Shown: piece after piece, positions 58,409 to 64,000 of the stretch
Layout of the letters: every line of letters begins with the position of its first letter
Numbering within the stretch: the first letter of the stretch is position 1
DNA from: Crossaster papposus
Lineage: Eukaryota > Echinodermata > Asteroidea > Velatida > Solasteridae
Direction of reading: 5' to 3'
NCBI GenBank assembly: GCA_037893245.1
Contig: JBAIAA010000510.1
Location: forward strand, 434,001-498,000
Length of the DNA: 64,000 bases
Made by a program: the position numbers and the translations under genes
The notes under the pieces: model-generated
The model's database searches: none
What the model saw: the letters and a program-made list of their open reading frames with translations, nothing else
Told to the model about the DNA's origin: nothing

Positions 58409-59074
58409 AAATGACCTTATTTGGTTTCATCTTGTGTTTTTCTGATAATAATAAATTTCTCATTGATTTCAGATATCACATGCAGTCAATTGTTTCATTT
58501 GTAATTTATGACCATTTTGGTAAAATAAATAAAACATTTTTTTCTAATTTAAAAAAAAAATCAAAAAGTCAAAATTTTGTCAATTTGTATAAAAATGAAT
58601 ATTATGTCGCAAAAAATAGTTATATACATGGCTGCAAAGCCCACAGCTTTCAATTATATATAATAGAGCTCCATAGCCCCTCTGGTTCTGGAGATTATGA
58701 CATGTTTGCATATTGATTAATTCCTTACACAACTGAGAAAACGGCGCTGTATGCAGCGCGCGTAGGCCGCCAATGCGGGCGCCCTCTGATGTACGCCGTA
58801 GACCACGCGCGCTATGACCACGCGCGCTTACTCACATCGGCCTAATAATCTCTCGGAAAATTCTAAACAGAATTGTGTGGAATTGCATGCGATTATGCGA
58901 GTTAGCCAAGACGACCTATTCGAAGGTCATGGCTAACCCCTTAAAATTAAAAAAATGTTCCATATTGTTAATTTTGGCAATTTTTTTTAATAAAAATGCA
59001 AGGCTATAACCCCTTACAATTTTTTTTTAAAGTACATTTTTGGTAAATTTAAATAAAATTGAAAGTAAACGAAG

Positions 59075-59165
59075 AAATTGGCAAGGCGGAACTCGAACCT
59101 GCGCCCTCCAGAATTCTGGTCTGGCGCTCTACCAACTGCGGAGCTATCTTGCCCTATACCGGTGG
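59075..59165 (-). repeat. tRNA-like sequence, minus strand
   Basis: Read on the minus strand, GGCAAGA pairs with the CTTGCC end. The A box is CAGTTGGTAGAGCGCC, the B box GGTTCGAGTTCC, and the anticodon stem CCAGA/TCTGG is perfect with loop CCAGAAT (anticodon AGA). The short variable arm does not suit tRNA-Ser, and the P1 paralogue is decayed, so a tRNA-derived SINE is preferred. Confidence 0.45.
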
Positions 59166-59969
59166 TTTCCCAAATTGATATCTTTGTTCGGACGAGGGCA
59201 TTAGTCAGAAGTCATAAATACCAGAATGCCGTGTAGCCAGGGATCACACCTAATTTTACGATACAACCTTGGAAGTGACATTGTGGGGATCACTCATTGA
59301 GGATACGACTTTTTATCTAATAATACACAACTAAACCATAAGGGAAACTGAATTTGCATATTTGTTGATTATGCATATTTACATAGTTAGTTTCTCTTGT
59401 GGTTTATTTGTACATTGATTTTACTTTTTTTCTTCTAGACGACAAGCCAGATGAAATAAACAATGGGGGACCGGTACAATCTTTAATCCATGTAAGCTTT
59501 TTATAAGGTCAAATAAAGAATATTTCGTTTCTCATCCTCATGTGGATCAATTATTTGCTTGCAACAAAGGTTTTTAAACAAATAAAAATTGTCAAAAATC
59601 TTCACATCGGCACTTTTCTACTAATCCTACCAATTCGGAGGGGTGGGGTTATGGGAGGGGCGGAGGGTTGAGGAGGGATGGGGGAGAGAGTTTTAGGGTG
59701 GCCACGTAACCAGAAATGTTTTCCTGTTTTGATTAACCCATTTTCACGGTACCAATTTGGCTTCCATCAGTGTCCCAATTTTGCTTTTTAAATCTCCATC
59801 GCGTTGCAATCTACAACTGTGCACTCCCTGGCTATAAAGTCACCGATATATGAATTGAGTAACATGGCATACAATAGAAGACTGACGGGTTTCTGAAGAC
59901 AGTATAACACCCATCTATAGGTAGTGATTTGTAAATAGCGTAGCCATGTAACTTAGATGTGATCTACAA

Positions 59970-60152
59970 TTAGTTTCCTCCCATAAACACAGCCCAACCA
60001 AAGTACATCTGTGCTAGGTTGGCTTCTGAGGTAGCTTCTTGTAGCAGGTAATGGACGTGGCCCTCGATGGATAGAGGCAGCCCTCGCGTCTTGTTCTTGT
60101 TCTTCAGGATTCCCTGCATGCGTTGCTCGATGTTTTTGACGCGAGTCAGAAC
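59970..60152 (-). CDS. ATR: ATR kinase, last exon with FATC domain
   Basis: This 183-base exon is not the longest frame here but is unmistakable. After a pyrimidine-rich acceptor (CTTATTCCAAG) it reads VLTRVKNIEQRMQGIL, then RGLPLSIEGHVHYLLQEA, and finishes LAQMYFGWAVFMGGN before TAA. GLPLSIEGHVHYL-QEAT and QMY-GW are the signature of the ATR C-terminal FATC domain, which in this checkpoint kinase supports kinase activity. It reads in phase 0 with no disablement. The upstream kinase exons would lie to the right on this strand; none is recognised up to the window end, so the gene is either interrupted by a long intron holding oxidase copy C or this exon is an orphan. The 3' untranslated region runs leftward towards 59740. 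Confidence 0.9.
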   Translation of the reverse strand, partial: VLTRVKNIEQRMQGILKNKNKTRGLPLSIEGHVHYLLQEATSEANLAQMYFGWAVFMGGN

Positions 60153-60383
60153 CTTGGAATAAGACGGAATTGACAGGGAACGAACACAAAATTTAGTTTG
60201 TTTCAGTTGGATGATCAGATCGCAGACAATCTCTTTTGTGTCGTTATATAGTCAGGTCAAGATATGGTTTGACCCCAAAAAAATTGCAACAAAAGGTTTT
60301 TCAACGGTTTCTAGTAGTATTCGACCTCAGGAATAACATACTAAAAGTCGACCAAAATCGGAGTTTCAGAAAGCCGTTATTTT

Positions 60384-60878
60384 CAAGATGGCGTCCAAGA
60401 TGGCCGCCGATACCTAAAAATGGCCATAAATCACTTATTATCCATCCTAGAGACATAATTTTGGTGTCTATCCCATGGTTTCGGGGGTCAGAGAATCCAT
60501 TTAGACAAGTTAGAATGTTTGTAGATGGTCTAGGAAACCCCCAAAATCCAAGATGGCGTCCAAGATGGCCGCCGATACCTAAAAATGGCCACAAATCACT
60601 TATTATCCATCCTAGAGACATAATTTTGGTGTCTATCCCATGGTTTCGGGGGTCAGAGAATCCATTTAGACAAGTTAGAATGTTTGTAGATGGTCTAGGA
60701 AACCCGCAATATCCAAGATGGCGTCCAAGATGGCCGCCGATACCTAAAAATGGCCATAAATCACTTATTATCCATCCTAGAGACATAATTTGGGTGTCTA
60801 TCTCATGGTTTTCGGGGCGAAAATACATTGAAATGAGTTAAAATGTTCATTGGTGGCCTAGGAAACCCCTAAATTTAA
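60384..60878. repeat. Tandem 165-bp repeat, three units
   Basis: Units begin CAAGATGGCGTCCAAGATGG at 60384, 60549 and 60714, an exact 165-base period. Because 165 is divisible by three, open frames run through on both strands; neither shows a known domain, so no gene is called. Each unit has two AAGATGGC motifs, close to the YY1 consensus. The third unit is the most diverged. 60880-61450 holds no recognised gene. Confidence 0.9.
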
Positions 60879-61548
60879 GGTGCCTCACCCCCCTCCCCCT
60901 GACAAAATGTAGTTTTCTTGTACTATTGAAGCATATAACCTAAGTAACAGGTTAAATGTGTTTATTGGGAAGCAGCGTAATCATACATGTCACTCAAGGT
61001 TTCTTTAATTTTTAGGGCGATTCTCGGTCACATGGAAAGGACATTAACGTGAAGGACGTGTAATACTGGGTTTTGTGGAATTTTCTTTCTTTTTCTGTGA
61101 GGCTATTAGGTTTTTTAATTCTAATGGAGTGCTTTTGCAAGAAGGTATAGCACAGAGAAACCGGTTTATGCAGGCATACTTCAAGGAATGATCAGTTTAT
61201 TTGTTTGTGTTTTTTGATCAATTCTAGAGTTAGCTGCAGTGAATCAAAACTCATTCTATGTGGGAAGGGGAGGGTGTTTATGGAAGTCAGAACTTTTTCT
61301 CATCGTTTTCGTAATTTGTTTTGGAGATGCTGAAGCACGGTTCTGCTGCGTAAGGTATCATTGGATTTTAGGTAGTGGCTGGTCTACAGAGATAAATCTG
61401 CATAATTTATTGTGTGCTGGTATGCCAGCAGAGTGGTTGCGTAAACTGTAAAAGGGCAGTGCAGCCGCCAAATATTGCTTAGAGTGGCCTGGTATCTCAG
61501 TTTGCCTTATCGGACCCAGCGAACCAGTCACTAAGAGGTATGATTTTT

Positions 61549-61900
61549 GGTAAGGAACACCATTTGCGATATCGCAACATTTTACTACCAAATTATTAGG
61601 AAATATCTTACTTATTTGTAGGTAAATAATGATTGTAGGCATCCAGCAAATAGATTGTGCTAGATATCCTTTTATTGTTCTGAAAAATTGAATTATATAT
61701 TATATTAAAAAAACAGGAACAATATAAGAACTACTGCCTTGCGGCGGTTGAAAACGAGTATTGTTTTTCTTGCTTTTCTTAACATCCATGATTGTAAAAC
61801 TCCGGACAAGTTAGTTAAACAATGTTTACTATAAAATACAACCCCCCAAAATTTACCCTTTCTTGATAATTCAAGCAATTACTGATGGTGTATCCTACCT
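61549..61900. repeat. TTAA MITE M3 (copy C of M1)
   Basis: The right end ATGGTGTATCCTACCT is followed by TTAA (61901-61904). The left end is eroded (GGTAAGGAACACCATTTGCG). Confidence 0.7.
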
Positions 61901-62854
61901 TTAAAATCTTTTGAAGGGCACAATACATTGTTCAAATATATCCAAGACTTAAAAAATGTTTTACTTATTGTCAGTTGTACATTTTTATTGTTTGAAAGCA
62001 GCAAAAGTTCTCAAAAATCTAAAGAAAAGTGCTTGACAACTAACCTGACCAAGGTTTAGTTCTGTGAATGATATTTATTCCAATAAAATAATATTCTTAG
62101 ATTTTGATATGGAACCAACTGCTTGATGGAAATTTAAAAAAATGCATCTCTGGGACACATCTTTAGACTACTTCAAATTCTTTTAAATGACAGCATGCCA
62201 GAGAAATAATTTCACAGGGAGTTTATAGGGTCATTAATATGTTTACATAATTTGGTGCGAGTGCTAGTACTACAACACTGGAAGAATAATTTCAATTATA
62301 TTTTATTTATTTTTTTAAGAATTATGAAAGCCGGTAATCGGTGCCCATTATGATGAGGGACGAGTATTTAGTGGAATCAGCAGAAGTTTTGAATCGGGAG
62401 AACTTGGCAGACGAGCAGCTCAAAGGTTCAGTCATATCGAACGAATGACAGGTAAGAGAGAAATGCACGCACGTGTGAATGCATGTGCGGATATTTCACA
62501 CGTACTGTGAACCTGTGAACCATTGACGTCCACAGGATGCGGGAAGAGGTTACGGATTGTGGACTTGCGCACGCCCAAAGTCCGTTTTGCCATTTTTTCA
62601 AGATCTAAAAGAAAAATGGAGTTAGAATTATCCTTTTTTAAATGAAGAGGAACTCTTGAGAAGCCCAGAATCAAAATTTGAGTTTAAACCAAGTTTTTGG
62701 AAGTGAGAAAAGTGAGTATTTCGAAGTTTTCCCAACTACACAAATACAGAGGAATAGGTAGGACTGTGTTGTTTTTGTCGTCACTTTTTCTCAAAAATGT
62801 TGGTCATCTGAAAAATCATATCAGAGTTTTCAATTGTAGAAGACCACTTATTTA

Positions 62855-63125
62855 GGGCTGTGGAGTGGCCTCGTGGCCAGGAGCATGGAATTCGTGGTCT
62901 GCTGGTAATTCTGCAGGTTGTGGGTTCAAGTCCAATCTGGGGTTGTGCGTGTGCCTCATTGCTTCTCCCCACCCAGGAGTAAATGGGTACATGTGAGGGC
63001 AGATATGGCCAGCATCGAGCTGTATACTCCCAGGGAGCTGAGATGGTATTTGGAATGTTTCACTGTGCAAAAAATGCAAGTACCCGCTATTATTATCGAG
63101 TGAAAAATGGCTGGGAACCAGTTAA
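62855..63125 (+). repeat. tRNA-derived SINE, plus orientation, copy C
   Basis: Head GTGGAGTGGCCTCGTGGCCA with a perfect B box GGTTCAAGTCC near 62923. It matches 23101-23398 but lacks a short internal segment (TGATTTAGCTGCTTTGCGCC). Confidence 0.75.
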
Positions 63126-63710
63126 CAGCCATTGACATTGCATCATGACACCTAAAATAGTTGGTTACCTGTCATTTTCTCTGTATGGGTACATTTTTAC
63201 AGGGACGTTAGGGTGTTGTGGCTGACTGCACACGATGGTTCCCTCGGCTGTAAGCTACTCGATGGTGCCAACCAGATAGGGATCAGTGTCGAAGTCCTCG
63301 ATCAAACGAAACTGCGGGGAATGGTTTAACTTTCTGTCCATTGAATAAATAACCCAAGCAACGGACACGGGCGCTGTGGGCATCTTCAAAGCGACTGACA
63401 CAGGACATCTGAGCCCGCGGAAGCTCCTTTTCGCCCAGCAGACATTGGCTCAGCACCAAGGATGCAGAATATTGGACAACGTTGCGACGATCTATCACAC
63501 GATCCATCCAACACTCGCCACCGAAGCCGACAGGACCATCAAAGTGGGTGAGAAAGATTTGACAACAAAGGAGCAAATGAAGGCCTGGTTCTTCGGTCGT
63601 GGTGATCAACCAACGTCAGATAGACTCCTACAGTGCCTACAAGGCATAATTCCTGGTAGGTGATCCGTTGGACTACATCGATCTTACTACTGTGTAAAAA
63701 CTACAGTATA

Positions 63711-63938
63711 GATAACAATAATAATATTTATAAAGCGCACGTATCCAACAATACTGCCGCTTGTGTCACTACAATATTATTACCCCTGCTCATTGGGCCC
63801 ACGAAACATTCCAAATACCATCTGGGCTCCCTGGGGAGTATACAGCTCGATGTAGCCATTACACCGCAAAGTAGCAATATATCATTCCCAGAAACCATCT
63901 CTGCCATCACAGGTACCCATTTTACTCCAGGGTGGAGT
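63711..63938 (-). repeat. tRNA-derived SINE, minus orientation, copy C, headless
   Basis: The body matches 25036-25260 but stops at CCAGGGTGGAGTAA and joins the intronic repeat otherwise seen at 23865-24130, so it is truncated or rearranged. Confidence 0.65.
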
Positions 63939-64000
63939 AAATTCAAAATCACAACGGTAATGTTTGTGCGCAACCAACCTATAGATTGCAAAATGGGAAT

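Larger units (their letters stand above)
51996..59737. repeat. Segmental duplication, copy P2
   Basis: Collinear with 1195-9667. It contains the three-unit tandem array (52612-53068), the tRNA-like sequences (53290-53365 and 59075-59165), the small ORF at 54830-54946, a TTCGCGCCGG MITE copy (55677-55877) and an extra insertion (57077-58408). No conventional gene is recognised in its other parts. Confidence 0.9.
61454..63659 (+). pseudogene. FAD-dependent sarcosine/amine oxidase-like gene, copy C
   Basis: Homology starts abruptly at 61454 inside exon 1 (GSAAAKYCLEWPG), so the start codon, promoter and GxGxxG loop start are missing. Exon 2 (62331-62451) keeps GAHYDEGR. Exon 3 (about 63204-63345) has VLWLTAHDGSL and is broken by an extra G and a stop near 63330. 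It runs on into a segment lost from A and B: GAVGIFKATDTGHLSPRKLL and AQHQGC (63370-63470), which is the FAD-family segment after the DEGR loop. This joins exon 5 (63546-63657) without the exon 4 sequence. Exon 6 would lie beyond the window. It is not functional as seen. Confidence 0.85.

Noticed and set aside
59075..59165. Functional tRNA-Ser(AGA) gene
   Set aside because: The anticodon stem pairs well but the long variable arm of tRNA-Ser is absent, the T stem is imperfect and the paralogue is decayed.
59953..60189. 78-codon minus-strand frame
   Set aside because: It is a shifted shadow of the ATR FATC exon.
60236..60841. 201-codon frame with three internal repeats, plus a 175-codon frame on the other strand
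   Set aside because: Produced by a 165-base tandem repeat without stops; no known domain.

Overview
The window looks like nuclear DNA from a marine invertebrate, most plausibly a deuterostome such as an echinoderm. The assignment is inferred and only moderately secure. It rests on an AT-rich background, introns with GT/AG borders, tRNA-derived SINEs, many MITEs, degraded Ty3/gypsy and jockey/CR1-like retrotransposons, a THAP/P-element transposon, a tyrosine-recombinase mobile element, a secreted collagen-C1q gene and an ATR-like terminal exon. Nothing is bacterial or viral in layout. Few conventional host genes are visible, and most long ORFs are shadows or repeat antisense.

The dominant structure is segmental duplication, all in direct orientation. 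Block P occurs at 1195-9667 and again at 51996-59737. Block A (15651-31376) is repeated as block B (38691-50844). Each carries a CCAAT/TATA promoter, a multi-exon FAD-dependent amine/sarcosine-oxidase-like gene and a C1q gene downstream on the other strand. A third, partial copy C of the oxidase starts at 61454 and runs off the right edge. All three oxidase copies are broken, each in a different way. The C1q gene is intact in B (50011-50844, minus). In A it is split by a P-type transposon and cut by a foldback element.

Left to right: a TTAA MITE and a hairpin MITE (1-1000); block P1 with a 152-bp tandem array, tRNA-like SINEs and several MITEs (1195-9667); a decayed Ty3/gypsy pol (9.8-15.4 kb); block A, which contains a 3.3-kb segment bounded by inverted repeats with a two-exon zinc-domain-like gene on the minus strand (16.4-19.8 kb), an AGGTCA-rich array, oxidase copy A and a split C1q; a complete-ended P-type transposon with 8-bp target duplication (27162-31113); a 2-kb foldback element made of CGATCGG repeats (31378-33353); a tyrosine recombinase followed by an SGNH hydrolase (33334-34808); a perfect 583-bp palindrome (35627-36209); a 5'-truncated non-LTR retrotransposon (36.2-38.7 kb); block B; block P2; the FATC-coding last exon of ATR on the minus strand (59970-60152); a 165-bp tandem repeat; and oxidase copy C.

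The main working relationships are evolutionary. Comparing A, B and C gives empty sites for insertions and a relative order of events: an old TTAA MITE is shared by all three copies, a second one only by A and B, and the P element only by A. The intact units most likely to be functional are the B-copy C1q gene, the ATR terminal exon, and the ORFs of the tyrosine recombinase/SGNH pair.
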